Part shown: one piece after another, positions 51,686 to 61,902 of the stretch
Numbering within the stretch: the stretch's first letter is position 1
How the letters are laid out: every line of letters starts with the position of its first letter
Source: Ignavibacteriales bacterium
GTDB taxonomy: Bacteria > Bacteroidota > Ignavibacteria > Ignavibacteriales > Ignavibacteriaceae
DNA length: 64,000 bases
Direction: 5' to 3'
NCBI GenBank assembly: GCA_016709765.1
Contig: JADJMD010000012.1
Coordinates: 124,001 to 188,000, forward strand
Made by a program: the position numbers and the translations under genes
Notes under the pieces: generated by a model
Database searches by the model: none
Told to the model about the DNA's origin: nothing
The model's input: only the letters and a program-made list of their open reading frames with translations

Positions 51686-52786
51686 TTATTTAACCAACGT
51701 CATTTTTTTATTGTCCCTAAAAACATTCAAACCATCGGTGGACGTAACGCTCAGAGAATAGACATATATTCCAGAAGCCAAATTATCAGCAAAAAATAAT
51801 TCGTGATAAATTCCCTTTCCTCGTATTTCATCAACTAACGTTGCAACTTCGCTTCCAAGTAAATCATAAATCTTTAATTGCACATAACTGCTTTGTGGTA
51901 TTTCAAATCTTATTGCTGTAGAGGGATTAAATGGATTTGGAAAATTTTGTGCAAGGTTATATTCGTTTACCTCAGTAACATTCTCCGCAATTCCCGTTGG
52001 TGGATCTGCATTTACAACTTGTCCAGCAACAACCGTAACAGTTCTTGTGTAGTTCATTGTAGGTGCAGTTATTGTGTATGTTCCGGGTTTAACATCACCA
52101 ATGGCATAATTTTCTTGGTAGATATCATCCGAACCAATTTTTGTATCTGCAAATAAATACGTCAGTGAATATCCATAAGTTGTATAAGGTGGTCGTGGTT
52201 TAGGATCGGGAGTAATATTCACGCGTGTTTCATCCGGTGCATTTGGAACTTTTCCATAGATCGCTCCCATTCCTGTAATGCCACACCAAAGTTCGGCATT
52301 TCTCTTATTTCTAATGCCGCTGCTTTGTGTTCCCTTCCTAATTTCAAAATGTAAGTGAGCACCTGTGGAGTAACCCGTATTTCCAGACAACGCAATCGGT
52401 TGTCCTTTGATTACAGTTTGCCCAACAAACGTGTAGGGGCGTGTAAGATGACCATAAAGAAAATAATAATCCGAGTTATTCCAAGAAGATTTGACAAAAA
52501 TATAATTACCAGCACCATTTGGCTCGTACCCACCAAATTGCCCTGTATCTGTCGGATTGTATCCCACAAAACTTACAATACCATCTGTTGCAGAATAAAC
52601 TGTGTCCCAACGAACAAGAATATCCGTTCCATTATGAGCATTTCCGGGATTCGAAATACTTCCCTCACCGTAAAGATAGGAGCCATTAGTTTGGATATTA
52701 TCAGGCACAGGTCTATCTATTCGAAAGACCTGCGCCATTGAAAAGGTAGTAATAGTAACTAGTATAAAAAGTAGACACTTAAACAT
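51686..52786 (-). CDS. T9SS-secreted M23 peptidase (LytM-like)
   Basis: 366 aa. Signal peptide 'CLLFILVTITTFSMAQ'. The LytM/M23 zinc site is 'NAHNGTDILV' (HxxxD, with the first His) and 'GYSTGAHLHFEIRKG' (HxH), with 'YFLYGHLTRPYTFVGQ' between. A beta domain follows ('GDVKPGTYTITAP'), then a T9SS tail ('QNFPNPFNPSTAIRFE...KKMTLVK'). M23 enzymes cut peptidoglycan cross-links; extracellular display suggests action on other cells or on shed wall. It lies 4 bases after the PorV/PorQ-family gene, the last gene of the operon. Confidence 0.88.
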   Translation of the reverse strand: MFKCLLFILVTITTFSMAQVFRIDRPVPDNIQTNGSYLYGEGSISNPGNAHNGTDILVRWDTVYSATDGIVSFVGYNPTDTGQFGGYEPNGAGNYIFVKSSWNNSDYYFLYGHLTRPYTFVGQTVIKGQPIALSGNTGYSTGAHLHFEIRKGTQSSGIRNKRNAELWCGITGMGAIYGKVPNAPDETRVNITPDPKPRPPYTTYGYSLTYLFADTKIGSDDIYQENYAIGDVKPGTYTITAPTMNYTRTVTVVAGQVVNADPPTGIAENVTEVNEYNLAQNFPNPFNPSTAIRFEIPQSSYVQLKIYDLLGSEVATLVDEIRGKGIYHELFFADNLASGIYVYSLSVTSTDGLNVFRDNKKMTLVK

Positions 52787-52790
52787 GCTT

Positions 52791-53804
52791 TTAGAAATTA
52801 ATTCCGACAGAAAAATAATGTACTTCTTCTAACCTTCCGAAATCTTGATAAGCATAGTCAAGCTTTACTTTTATCAGATCAACAATTCTATAATACAATC
52901 CAAATCCGAGTGTTAGTCCTTTTTCAGTATCTTTCTCAAATAAAGAATTATAACCAGCTCTAAGATGAATAATTTCATTCCAAGCGTATTCTACACCTGT
53001 GTTAAGATATTCTGTATGATCATTTGGATGAATTGCATCAACTGCTGCAGTCAATCTTGATGTACCCTCTTTAATTACATCTGCAGATAATCCAAATCTA
53101 AAAAGTAAAGGAAGATCAAACTTATCTAACTCAATGTTAGAATTGATTAAATTGCTACCGCTTGAACCGGAAGGAAATATTACCGTAGCATCTCTTCCGG
53201 AGAGCTGCATCTTAGTTCCGAAGTTAGAAATACTTGCCGCAATTCTTAACTCATTTAATACCGGAATTTTATAAAGAGTTCCGATGTCAACAGCAAGTCC
53301 CGTTGCATTCATGTGCCATAAGTTTTCACTAATGTACTTTACATTAAATCCAATTGAAAAATTTTCTGTAAGGAATCGTGAGTAGTTTAATCCAAGTACC
53401 AAAGTGGAATAATCAAAAAACTCGCCGGTGCCTTCAGGATTTTCAATTGTTCGCACTTGCATTTCATCCATTGAAAGAACTGATACAAACGCACCAACAG
53501 TTCCCAATCCAGAAAGATTAGTAGCATAAGCAGCAAAATCATGTCTAATATCAGCATATAAAGAAGTATGATTAAAAAATGCTTCATTAGAAACTATGTT
53601 TGCCGTTCCGCCAGGATTCCAATATAAAGCAGTAATGTCGTCTGAAACAGCGGTAAATGCACCGCCCATTCCAATAGCTCTTGGACCAACATTAAATTTA
53701 AGAACCTGCGTTGCGGTGGTTCCTGTTTTAGTTGTTTGAGCACTCATATTGATTGCAAAAATTAATGCAAATGAAATGCTCGCTATATAAAATATTTTTT
53801 TCAT
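52791..53804 (-). CDS. PorV/PorQ family outer-membrane protein
   Basis: 337 aa from the ATG at 53804, which follows AGGAG and opens 'MKKIFYIASISFALIF'; an ATG five codons upstream is less likely. The family signature 'LKFNVGPRAIGMGGAFTAVSDDITALYWNPGG' (here in parts) is followed by alternating beta-strands of a FadL-like barrel and a C-terminal strand ('YFSVGINF'). PorV shuttles T9SS cargo to the attachment complex; PorQ helps in assembly. Which of these, or a paralog with its own cargo, applies here is uncertain. It sits between the 1152-aa secreted protein and the M23 gene, 19 and 4 bases apart. Confidence 0.85.
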   Translation of the reverse strand: MKKIFYIASISFALIFAINMSAQTTKTGTTATQVLKFNVGPRAIGMGGAFTAVSDDITALYWNPGGTANIVSNEAFFNHTSLYADIRHDFAAYATNLSGLGTVGAFVSVLSMDEMQVRTIENPEGTGEFFDYSTLVLGLNYSRFLTENFSIGFNVKYISENLWHMNATGLAVDIGTLYKIPVLNELRIAASISNFGTKMQLSGRDATVIFPSGSSGSNLINSNIELDKFDLPLLFRFGLSADVIKEGTSRLTAAVDAIHPNDHTEYLNTGVEYAWNEIIHLRAGYNSLFEKDTEKGLTLGFGLYYRIVDLIKVKLDYAYQDFGRLEEVHYFSVGINF

Positions 53805-53823
53805 AATAATCTCCTGCATTTCC

Positions 53824-56800
53824 TTACTTAATTAAAGCAAACTTAATTAACTTTTCACCAACGCCCGGTGCATCTATGTGCGCAAGGTAAACACCATAAG
53901 CAACACTAAAACCGTCGTTGTTTAAAAGATTCCAGAATTCTCTTCCATTTTCTGCACCTGAATCATGTTCCAGTGTGGTAACAAGTTCGCCACTTAGAGT
54001 AAAGATTCTTATTGAACATTTCATCGGGAGATTTTCGAAATAGATTCTTCGCTCACCGCGATTTTGTCCAGATAATTTATTAGCAGGTTCAATTTCGTTT
54101 GCTCCAACGTATGGATTTGGTACAACATAAATGTTATCAAGACTTGAAGAGGCTAAGCGTGTATCAATAAATCCAGCTTTCGTTTGCAGTGTGAATATAT
54201 CTGAATTTTTGAATGGTCTCTTTGTATAGATAAGTAAATTATAACCACTACCAGGGATTAAAGAATCAGTTTGACTGACCTTTGCAAGCGTTACGCCCCA
54301 AGTTAATGTATCTGTTAAGATTCCTACAGCACCAGGCTGAAAGAAAATGATTTCATCACCTCTTGTATATGCTGAATCATTTTTTGCTTTTTCATTCAAT
54401 AGAGTTACTATTGGAATATCTACTCCTGTTGATATTTCATCTACTTTATAGTTAACAGGAATCTCAATCATTTGACCAGATACTATTTTTTTTGCTGTGT
54501 AAATTTCTTCATCAACAAATGTAAGGATATAATCACCAGGATATAATTTCTTTCTTGATGCGGCACCAATTGAAGCCAAATCAATGGTATAGGGGACATA
54601 AATATTGGAATTTGACCATTTAGTTTTTGCATTGTCTAACTGGAATATCGGGTTGTCTTTTACCTTCAAAAGTATTCCATCAAAAACAGGATTAAAATCT
54701 TCATCATCTAATGCCGTGCTCTGAAAAATTGCATAACTTTTAAATGTGATATAATACTCTGTTCCTTCAAGCATTGAACTGTTTGCTGTTCTTTTAATTG
54801 TACCCTTTTCAAAGTTCAACTCAAAGTCAACATCAAGTTGATATATATTTCCTATAGCATCTTTAACTTGTAATAACGCATCATTAATTATGTTACCCTT
54901 TGAAAGGCTAGAAAATTTAGTGCCATACAGATAGAAGGATTCGGAGTATGCTTTTTCACCAATAACAGAGTAATTTTTTCCTATAAAGGTTGTGTCTTGA
55001 AGAAATACAGTATCTTTAAATGTGATAGTATATAATTCATCCTTTAATTCAGTGTCACTTAAAATGACAAAATTTAAAGTTCCATTACCACTTCCATTTA
55101 GATGTAAAATATCAGTGGAATTTATTTTGGGGGTCTCGTAGCCACTTGCTCTTGGGCCAGGGATTACACTTACCGTATTATTTGATAACGTAACTTGATT
55201 AGTTATCGGGTCTAAGGATACTTTTTTTGTAGTTTCTGATACGGGATAATCAACTGAATCCCCATGGTCATATGCAACAACAGCATAGTAGTATGTTTGA
55301 CCATTTCTAACTTGGTTTGAGTCCACGAAAGTATGAACTAGCCCAGAGTTATCTCCAAGATAATAACTAATTCCCCTTCCATTATAAGGAACTGGATGAA
55401 ACCCTCTCCAATCATTAATTAGATCCCACTTAGCTTCGGAGCCATTAATATCCTTAAGCGGCTCATATAAATATTTAGATCCTTTTCCATCGGTAATGTT
55501 TTGTTGATCAGCAAAATCTGGTCTGGTACTTCTGTAGATAGCATAACCTTCAAAATCTTTTCCGGTAATCGGGTCAATACTATTTTCTGCATTCGAGTCC
55601 CAATATAAAGTAACTTTTTTATCGTCTGGAACTGCGGATACTTTAGGGAGATCAGGAGGTCTGAAAAATTTATAATTCTTGTTATATATATTTTGTACTG
55701 TTTCTGCAGTTATTAAAAGATCATCACGATCTTCTCCAAAAAGAAATGCCATAGATATTCTTTTTGTTTCACCAGGTGCAAGTGATATATATCCGGAACC
55801 AAATATAAATACAATATCTTCGTTATTTGTTATCTCAGTAAATTTACCGGGTTCTGTTGCATTCCATATATTTTCATCTTCAGCTATCCTTGTATCTCTC
55901 CATTTAGTGCTATGGAAACTTGTCAAACCTACTTGATCGGATTCATCCAAATCTGTATAGCCAAAATTGGGCTCACCAGGCTGCAAAGGATCAGGTCTTC
56001 CATCAGCCAATCGGTTTCCCAATGTAGGAATTCCATCTCCTTCCCCTTCATCGGCTGTCCCAGCAATTCCATCTTTTCCAACATCGTCAATTTCAAAGTC
56101 CCAATCACCATCTTCATCGATTGCATTATCCTGTCTTTCGTCAATAAAACCATCTCCATCGTTATCAATTCCATCATTAGGATTACCCGGTGATTCTAGA
56201 AACTTACAGCCTAAATATCCTAGCACTTTGCCATTATCGCCAATTCCATCTCCATCAAAAAAATAAACCATATTTCTCGCATACAAAGGGATATTTTGTC
56301 CGTTAATTACACTATCATAAGGCGAAATAAAGAGCCCGTTATCATCAGCAGGCTCATTACCTCCAAGTCCATCATAACCTATATCTGGGTCACCATAAAT
56401 CCCAAAAACAACTGTATCTAACGGTGTATCACTCACATTTGTAATTGACCATACAAAGAATATTGTATTTGCTGCTAACGCATTGCTCCACTGGAAAGCT
56501 CTTCCATCTACTTGAACTCCCAGACCTTGTTTCGAGTGATCATTAGTATATGGATAGTAACCAAATTCTTTATTATCTCTATCATCCATTGCAAAAAAGG
56601 CTTCAAGATCAGCATTATTTTCTCCCTGTACTAAATATCCGGGCCAAACATATTCACCCAACGTTTCATTATACCAATCTCTAGGCCAGCTATCAGGCTT
56701 TCCATCACGATCAGTGTCAAAAGTTGGATTTGATGCAATGTAAGGCTGGTTAGGATCTGCATATCCAGGAAGCGGCTGCCATTGCCATTTTAATCCTGTG

Positions 56801-57282
56801 CCTGGATCAATTTCTCTTAAGCCTTCATAATCCCAATCATTCATACCATCTGTTATGATATGAACTCTTTCTCCTGCAGTATCTAATACTGATGCGCCAA
56901 CGATAGGACAAAATTGAAAGATATACGGCGCATCTCTCCAAATTAGATTAGTAATATTTCTAATACTTCCATAACCGGGGGCAATGCCACCATAGTTTTC
57001 AATCTCAACAGCGACATTGTTACCATTCATAAAAAAAGATTTTCTATCATCTTCCCCTTTGGTTTTGTGAAGATAATTTAAGAGAGAATATTTTAACGTA
57101 CTGGTATTACTATTACTGTTTTTAGGTGCATTTAAAAGTTTAATATTTAAGAAATCTTTTACCGCTTGATGTTCAACTTGTCTTCTCTGTATTACATCTT
57201 CGGGCTGCGCATTAATTGTAATAAGCAGAAAAGGAGAGATCAAAAGAACTGCAATAAAATATTTTATTTTTATTTTCAACAT
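53824..57282 (-). CDS. Large secreted protein with Ca-binding repeats and fibronectin-like domain
   Basis: 1152 aa. Signal peptide 'KYFIAVLLISPFLLITINAQ'. The first half (to about 430) is a single large domain with no known name, rich in Gly/Trp/Asn; an acidic cluster 'DNDGDGFIDERQDNAIDED' (about 370-430) resembles calcium-binding thrombospondin-3/dockerin-like motifs. A fibronectin III-like domain follows ('KKVTLYWDSNAENS', about 590). The C-terminus ends 'YLAHIDAPGVGEKLIKFALIK', preceded by 'VVPNPYVGANE', a variant of the sorting domain lacking NPFNPS. Part of the TonB/PorV operon, so perhaps its partner. Confidence 0.75.
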   Translation of the reverse strand: MLKIKIKYFIAVLLISPFLLITINAQPEDVIQRRQVEHQAVKDFLNIKLLNAPKNSNSNTSTLKYSLLNYLHKTKGEDDRKSFFMNGNNVAVEIENYGGIAPGYGSIRNITNLIWRDAPYIFQFCPIVGASVLDTAGERVHIITDGMNDWDYEGLREIDPGTGLKWQWQPLPGYADPNQPYIASNPTFDTDRDGKPDSWPRDWYNETLGEYVWPGYLVQGENNADLEAFFAMDDRDNKEFGYYPYTNDHSKQGLGVQVDGRAFQWSNALAANTIFFVWSITNVSDTPLDTVVFGIYGDPDIGYDGLGGNEPADDNGLFISPYDSVINGQNIPLYARNMVYFFDGDGIGDNGKVLGYLGCKFLESPGNPNDGIDNDGDGFIDERQDNAIDEDGDWDFEIDDVGKDGIAGTADEGEGDGIPTLGNRLADGRPDPLQPGEPNFGYTDLDESDQVGLTSFHSTKWRDTRIAEDENIWNATEPGKFTEITNNEDIVFIFGSGYISLAPGETKRISMAFLFGEDRDDLLITAETVQNIYNKNYKFFRPPDLPKVSAVPDDKKVTLYWDSNAENSIDPITGKDFEGYAIYRSTRPDFADQQNITDGKGSKYLYEPLKDINGSEAKWDLINDWRGFHPVPYNGRGISYYLGDNSGLVHTFVDSNQVRNGQTYYYAVVAYDHGDSVDYPVSETTKKVSLDPITNQVTLSNNTVSVIPGPRASGYETPKINSTDILHLNGSGNGTLNFVILSDTELKDELYTITFKDTVFLQDTTFIGKNYSVIGEKAYSESFYLYGTKFSSLSKGNIINDALLQVKDAIGNIYQLDVDFELNFEKGTIKRTANSSMLEGTEYYITFKSYAIFQSTALDDEDFNPVFDGILLKVKDNPIFQLDNAKTKWSNSNIYVPYTIDLASIGAASRKKLYPGDYILTFVDEEIYTAKKIVSGQMIEIPVNYKVDEISTGVDIPIVTLLNEKAKNDSAYTRGDEIIFFQPGAVGILTDTLTWGVTLAKVSQTDSLIPGSGYNLLIYTKRPFKNSDIFTLQTKAGFIDTRLASSSLDNIYVVPNPYVGANEIEPANKLSGQNRGERRIYFENLPMKCSIRIFTLSGELVTTLEHDSGAENGREFWNLLNNDGFSVAYGVYLAHIDAPGVGEKLIKFALIK

Positions 57283-57303
57283 ATTTTTACTCCATAAATT
57301 TCA

Positions 57304-60039
57304 TTAATACTCTATTGTAAGACCAAGTCTAACTTCTCTTGGTGCTGAATAGTAGTTTGGTCGGTTAAAGTATTCGGTTGCAGATTTAATTTCCGGATAA
57401 ATTTGAGATATTTCATTTGTCGCCTCTGGCCCACCTTTGGTCTGTTCTAACGAATAAGTTGCTCTTCCCGTATCATCATAAACAAATCGTTCGTTCTTCG
57501 TATCGAACAGGTTAAACACTTTTAGAAATATAGTTAACGTTGTACTTTCAATCATAAAAGATTTATCAATTAATAAATCAACATTTGTTTGAAGTGGTTT
57601 CCTTCCGCTATTGGTTCGTAGATAAATCTGCTGTTCGGTAAGCTCTGGTGAATATGGAAGACCGGTTCCAAGTGAAGTAACAAGTGTAACAGTCCAATCT
57701 CTATCGCCACCAAATGTAACAACGCCGTTAAGTGTGTGCGATTGATCCCAATCTAACGGAACAGGAGTTTTTTCACTTTGTCTTCCGGACTGTAGATCAA
57801 TAAAGAAGGCATCCGCCCCTGTTTCATTACCTTCTGCAACCTGAAATGTGTAATCAATAGAAGCGCCAAAAAGATCATCCTGCATTTTTCTTTTTGTAAA
57901 TGAAAATGTTATGCCTTTTATATTTCCATAATCTTTATTTACATATTTTTGATAAATTGAGTTGCTACTGATTCTAATTTGCTGTTGTGCTAGTAAATCA
58001 CGAACATCTTTGTAGAACCCTGTAACATTAAAAGCTACTGTCTCGGTCAATTGCTGTTGTAACCCCAATTCATAAGTAACTGTTTTTTCAGGGTTAAGAT
58101 TGGCATTACCATATATTGGTTCGGCATCTATATCTTCAAAATTGGGGTTTGTATATAAAAATCTAAAGGGCGGTAATTGATAAAAATGACCGTAAGAAAA
58201 ATGTATTATTCCTTCATCCGTGATTGGAAAAGAAATACCAAGTCTCGGACTAAATGTAATTTTTGCTTCGGCATCAGTAAGATTTTTAGTAGGTTTTAAT
58301 GGATCTGGAGCATAGAGCGTATTTGCGTTAAAATAATCTACTCTTAAACCGGCGTTTAAGATCATACTCGTAAATTCCATTTTATCCTGCAAATATCCTG
58401 AGAATTGATTTGGTGAACGAGTATAAATATCTATAGAAGCGATTTGAGATTCCGGGTCAGGAATTATTGGAGTTAAATATTTGCTTCGGTTCCTTAAAAC
58501 ATCAAAGAAAACAAAATCCATAGTATCCCACTTACTTTTTAATCCAAACTTAACTTCGTGCTGATTTGTAACCTGACTTGTAATATCAAACTTAACTTCC
58601 GAAGTGTAGGAGCGCTGATAAAAATGTTCAGACTGAGTTCCGCCGGAAACAAAAGTATAAGGGCTATATGATGTATTTTTATCATCTGGTTGATATCGAG
58701 GATCAGCATGTAAACCGTTTAAGCTTTTACCAGGATTAAATGAAACTTCATTTCCCAAAGCATCAAGTAATGGATATAAATATCTTTTAAAATCATAAAT
58801 ACTATAAGAACCTTTTAACGAAAAGAAAGTACTGTTACTTACAGCGTGTCTATATTCTAATGAATTTATCAATCCCCAATCCATCCTGTTATAATTTGCA
58901 TCGGGATTATATTTATAATCGTGTGCATATGTTTTATAATCGGAGTTTGAATAAACAAGATCATAATTAATTTTTATTGTTGGAATTGGTTTGTAAGTAA
59001 ACTTTGCCGTGGTGTTTAAATCTTTACTTGGATTCATCGATACAATTGAATTGTCCCCAGTTTGCGCAATGTTTAAAACATTTGCTTGTATTGGGTCTCT
59101 CGATAGTGAATCAAATACCGTATGCTGTCTTATTCCATACAAATAACCTTTATCATTATTGTATCGGCCCGAAAAAAAGAAAGTAAAATTATCTTCCAGC
59201 AGTGGAATCGGACCGCCAAATGTTCCCTCAACAACCTGATTGTTAACTGGATCAATATCATCGATATTATAAAAAATATTAGTAGAAGAACTGATATAAT
59301 CGCCCGTGTAGTATGATAAAGTAGCAGTGTATTTAGAACCACCTTCTTTTGTGATTGTATTAACCACACCGCTTAACGCATTTCCATACTCAGCATTAAA
59401 AGTACCGCTAACAACAGATAACTCCTGAACCGCGTTTGTGGAAATTTGTACTGTTCTTCCAAAATCGAATGGGTTAATAGCGGAAACACCGTTTACATTG
59501 TAAGCAATTTCTGTAGATCTTCCGCCACGAATGTGAAGTTCTCCACTTGAGCCCTTTGTGATACCAGCCTGTAACGAAAGTAACTGGCTTATGCTTTCTA
59601 CAGGTAAAGATCTGATCTGGGAATCATCTATTGAAGTTTGAGAAGACGTGAGATCTTTTCTAACCATTGGTCTTGTTGCTTCAACAATAATGGTTTCAAG
59701 TCCAATAGCTTCAGTTGAAAGCTGTATATCTATTGTTGTCGTGAAATCGCTTGCTACTCTAATATTAGTAACAACTTTTTTCTGGTAACCAACACCGCTG
59801 AAAATCAAAGTATACACACCAGGTTCAATGTTATTGATTATATATGTCCCATCAATTCCAGTGGCAGCGCCTGTTGTGGTTCCTTCAATCAAAACATTTA
59901 TGCCGATAAGTTCTTCGCCAGTTTGAGTATCAGTAACTTTTCCGGCAATCTTACCTGTTACACCAGCATACAATTGTGTTTGAATAAATAGAATAAATAA
60001 AAAAAGGAAAGAAATAAAAGAAAGTAAAAATTTTTTCAT
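57304..60039 (-). CDS. TonB-dependent receptor (SusC/OmpA-type with CarboxypepD_reg domain)
   Basis: 911 aa outer-membrane receptor. The start is the ATG at 60039, six codons in from the longest frame and preceded by AGAGGT. Signal peptide 'KKFLLSFISFLFLFILFIQT', an N-terminal carboxypeptidase-regulatory-like domain ('GKIAGKVTDTQTGEELIG', about 30-115), a plug domain ('SISQLLSLQAGITKGSSG', 'LHIRGGRSTEIAYNVNG') and a 22-strand-type barrel ending in 'REVRLGLTIEY'. TonB-driven import of an unknown ligand. First gene of the operon with the 1152-aa secreted protein, PorV-like protein and M23 peptidase. Confidence 0.92.
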   Translation of the reverse strand: MKKFLLSFISFLFLFILFIQTQLYAGVTGKIAGKVTDTQTGEELIGINVLIEGTTTGAATGIDGTYIINNIEPGVYTLIFSGVGYQKKVVTNIRVASDFTTTIDIQLSTEAIGLETIIVEATRPMVRKDLTSSQTSIDDSQIRSLPVESISQLLSLQAGITKGSSGELHIRGGRSTEIAYNVNGVSAINPFDFGRTVQISTNAVQELSVVSGTFNAEYGNALSGVVNTITKEGGSKYTATLSYYTGDYISSSTNIFYNIDDIDPVNNQVVEGTFGGPIPLLEDNFTFFFSGRYNNDKGYLYGIRQHTVFDSLSRDPIQANVLNIAQTGDNSIVSMNPSKDLNTTAKFTYKPIPTIKINYDLVYSNSDYKTYAHDYKYNPDANYNRMDWGLINSLEYRHAVSNSTFFSLKGSYSIYDFKRYLYPLLDALGNEVSFNPGKSLNGLHADPRYQPDDKNTSYSPYTFVSGGTQSEHFYQRSYTSEVKFDITSQVTNQHEVKFGLKSKWDTMDFVFFDVLRNRSKYLTPIIPDPESQIASIDIYTRSPNQFSGYLQDKMEFTSMILNAGLRVDYFNANTLYAPDPLKPTKNLTDAEAKITFSPRLGISFPITDEGIIHFSYGHFYQLPPFRFLYTNPNFEDIDAEPIYGNANLNPEKTVTYELGLQQQLTETVAFNVTGFYKDVRDLLAQQQIRISSNSIYQKYVNKDYGNIKGITFSFTKRKMQDDLFGASIDYTFQVAEGNETGADAFFIDLQSGRQSEKTPVPLDWDQSHTLNGVVTFGGDRDWTVTLVTSLGTGLPYSPELTEQQIYLRTNSGRKPLQTNVDLLIDKSFMIESTTLTIFLKVFNLFDTKNERFVYDDTGRATYSLEQTKGGPEATNEISQIYPEIKSATEYFNRPNYYSAPREVRLGLTIEY

Positions 60040-60135
60040 CGTGACCTCTTGTGGCAAAATTTAATGTAAAGAATTCGAGTTTTGTACTGCCTGTTTTGGG
60101 TCTGTTAAAAGACTGAAATAAAACGCATAAAATAA

Positions 60136-60201
60136 AAGGGTTATCAGAATAACAATCTATCAGCAAAAACTGAAAAGTAAGACGGTATTCGGATAACCCT
60201 T
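60136..60201 (-). terminator. Long inverted repeat after the FG-GAP gene
   Basis: AAGGGTTATCAGAATA (60136-60151) and TATTCGGATAACCCTT (60186-60201) are 16-base arms with one mismatch around a 34-base loop. On the minus strand it follows the stop of the gene ending at 60218 and ends in a TTTTATTTTAT-like tail. Likely a terminator separating it from the TonB operon. Confidence 0.6.
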
Positions 60202-60217
60202 AACAACATAAGTATAA

Positions 60218-61840
60218 CTATTTAAGTAACTGCATCTTTCTAGAAACTGTGTTTGCGCCTGCAGTCATACGGTAAACGTAAGTTCCGCTTGCAAGATTTG
60301 ATGCATCAAATTTAACATTGTAAGAACCAGCACCCATAAATTGATTACTGATAAGAACTGCAACTTCTCTTCCGAGAGCATCATAAATTCTTAAATCAAT
60401 ATTGGCTGCTTCAGTAATTCCAAACTTAATTTGAGTTGATGGATTGAATGGGTTTGGATAATTCTGATCAACATAAAATTGAGTTGGAACTACATCAGTT
60501 TCTTGTTCAACAGAAACTGGGGTTGTTTGTAAATCAAGAAGAATAATTGGCATAGGAGCATCCGTTGGGTTGCCTCTGGAATATCCTTGAGTATATAAAA
60601 CTTCATCCGCAGCATCTCCATCAAGATTAGCAACAACAATAACGTCCATATCACCGTTATTATCCCAATATGCAGAATCAATTATAGAGGAGGTATAACT
60701 AGAAGGAAGTGTTTTGTCTCCACCCTGATATTCTAATCTAAAAATTGGAACTTTAACCGTATTTCCGGCCATATATCGTGCCCCAAATACCATATCCGGA
60801 TTTCCATCATTATCTAAATCGCCAGCGCCAGCGCCATTTAATCTTACTGCATAAGATGAAAAATCTGCAACCTCATATGAAACCAATGTATCAGCTCCCT
60901 GAGCTTTATCAACTAAATAAACTTTACCACTTAACCAACTGCCAACATATACTCCAGTACTGTTATCCGAAAATTTGACTTGAACAGATCCTTTGAATGA
61001 AGAATTATTTTCCATAACACCACTCTGGATTGGCGTAGTAACCCAATTTCCTCCTTCATATTTCAAAAGCGCAGTAGTACCATCACTATTAATTACTGCA
61101 ATAATATTATCTACAACGACTAAGTCGTATGGAGTCCCAGCTAATTCAGGTATACCTTCTCCTGAAAACTCCGTTGTCCAGGTTTCAAAGCCACCACCAT
61201 TATCAGGAATATCGTCAACCGATATTATTCCAATATGCCAGGTTGCAGCTCTATCTACAAAGATTAATTCATCAGTACCATCATTGTCAGGATCAGCAAC
61301 AACAAATTTTACTGGTCTTAAATTGAAACTGGGGGTCGAAACCAAAGAAGTTTTTGCATTTGGTTCGAATCCACCAAAACCATCAGAGACACCCATACCG
61401 TCACTTCCATCACCAGGATATTCATAAACCAATACTCTTGCTGGATTTAAATCAGTCCCAATGTTGTTGACTGGACCCCAATATAATTCCATTTTGTTAT
61501 CTTTATCTAAATCGCCATACGTTAACGCAGGCCAAGTATTTTGAAGTTCTACCGGAGCAACAGTTGCCCAAACAGAATCCCAAGTAGATGTTGTTGTATT
61601 CCATTCAAACTTGTAAAGTCTTGGTATTACCTCATAAGGGTCATCAATCATATTTGTATTGCAAGCATAAATTTCCGGTAATCCATCGCCATCAAAATCA
61701 ACTCCTGCTACAATTGCTCCAAAACCTCTTTCGAGCATTGAAGGATCAGTTATTTCAGCAGTGCGAGGAAATGTTTGAGCTTGTATGTATGTAAGTGATA
61801 ATAATAATAGAACTGTTAATAATGTAAGAAATCGGTTCAT
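60218..61840 (-). CDS. FG-GAP-like T9SS-secreted protein
   Basis: 540 aa. Signal peptide 'MNRFLTLLTVLLLLSLTYIQ'. The propeller-like body has FG-GAP/VCBS signatures: 'GVDFDGDGLPEIYACN', 'YGDLDKDNKMELYWG', 'VADPDNDGTDELIFVD', 'GDLDNDGNPDMVFGAR' and 'VANLDGDAADEVLYT'. The C-terminal T9SS tail starts 'DQNYPNPFNPSTQIKFG' and ends 'SRKMQLLK'. Gene ends before a long hairpin and has an inverted repeat upstream. Same type as the protein at 4292, but less similar in repeat spelling; role unknown. Confidence 0.85.
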   Translation of the reverse strand: MNRFLTLLTVLLLLSLTYIQAQTFPRTAEITDPSMLERGFGAIVAGVDFDGDGLPEIYACNTNMIDDPYEVIPRLYKFEWNTTTSTWDSVWATVAPVELQNTWPALTYGDLDKDNKMELYWGPVNNIGTDLNPARVLVYEYPGDGSDGMGVSDGFGGFEPNAKTSLVSTPSFNLRPVKFVVADPDNDGTDELIFVDRAATWHIGIISVDDIPDNGGGFETWTTEFSGEGIPELAGTPYDLVVVDNIIAVINSDGTTALLKYEGGNWVTTPIQSGVMENNSSFKGSVQVKFSDNSTGVYVGSWLSGKVYLVDKAQGADTLVSYEVADFSSYAVRLNGAGAGDLDNDGNPDMVFGARYMAGNTVKVPIFRLEYQGGDKTLPSSYTSSIIDSAYWDNNGDMDVIVVANLDGDAADEVLYTQGYSRGNPTDAPMPIILLDLQTTPVSVEQETDVVPTQFYVDQNYPNPFNPSTQIKFGITEAANIDLRIYDALGREVAVLISNQFMGAGSYNVKFDASNLASGTYVYRMTAGANTVSRKMQLLK

Positions 61841-61902
61841 TGAGATCTCCTAAGATGTTAGTTAGTAATTATTAGTTAAATGTTAATTTTTTTCGACTAA
61901 AC

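Noticed and set aside
55679..56266. Plus-strand frames opposite the Ca-binding repeat region
   Set aside because: They mirror the low-complexity acidic repeat on the minus strand (Ser/Pro-rich antisense products) and lack start signals.
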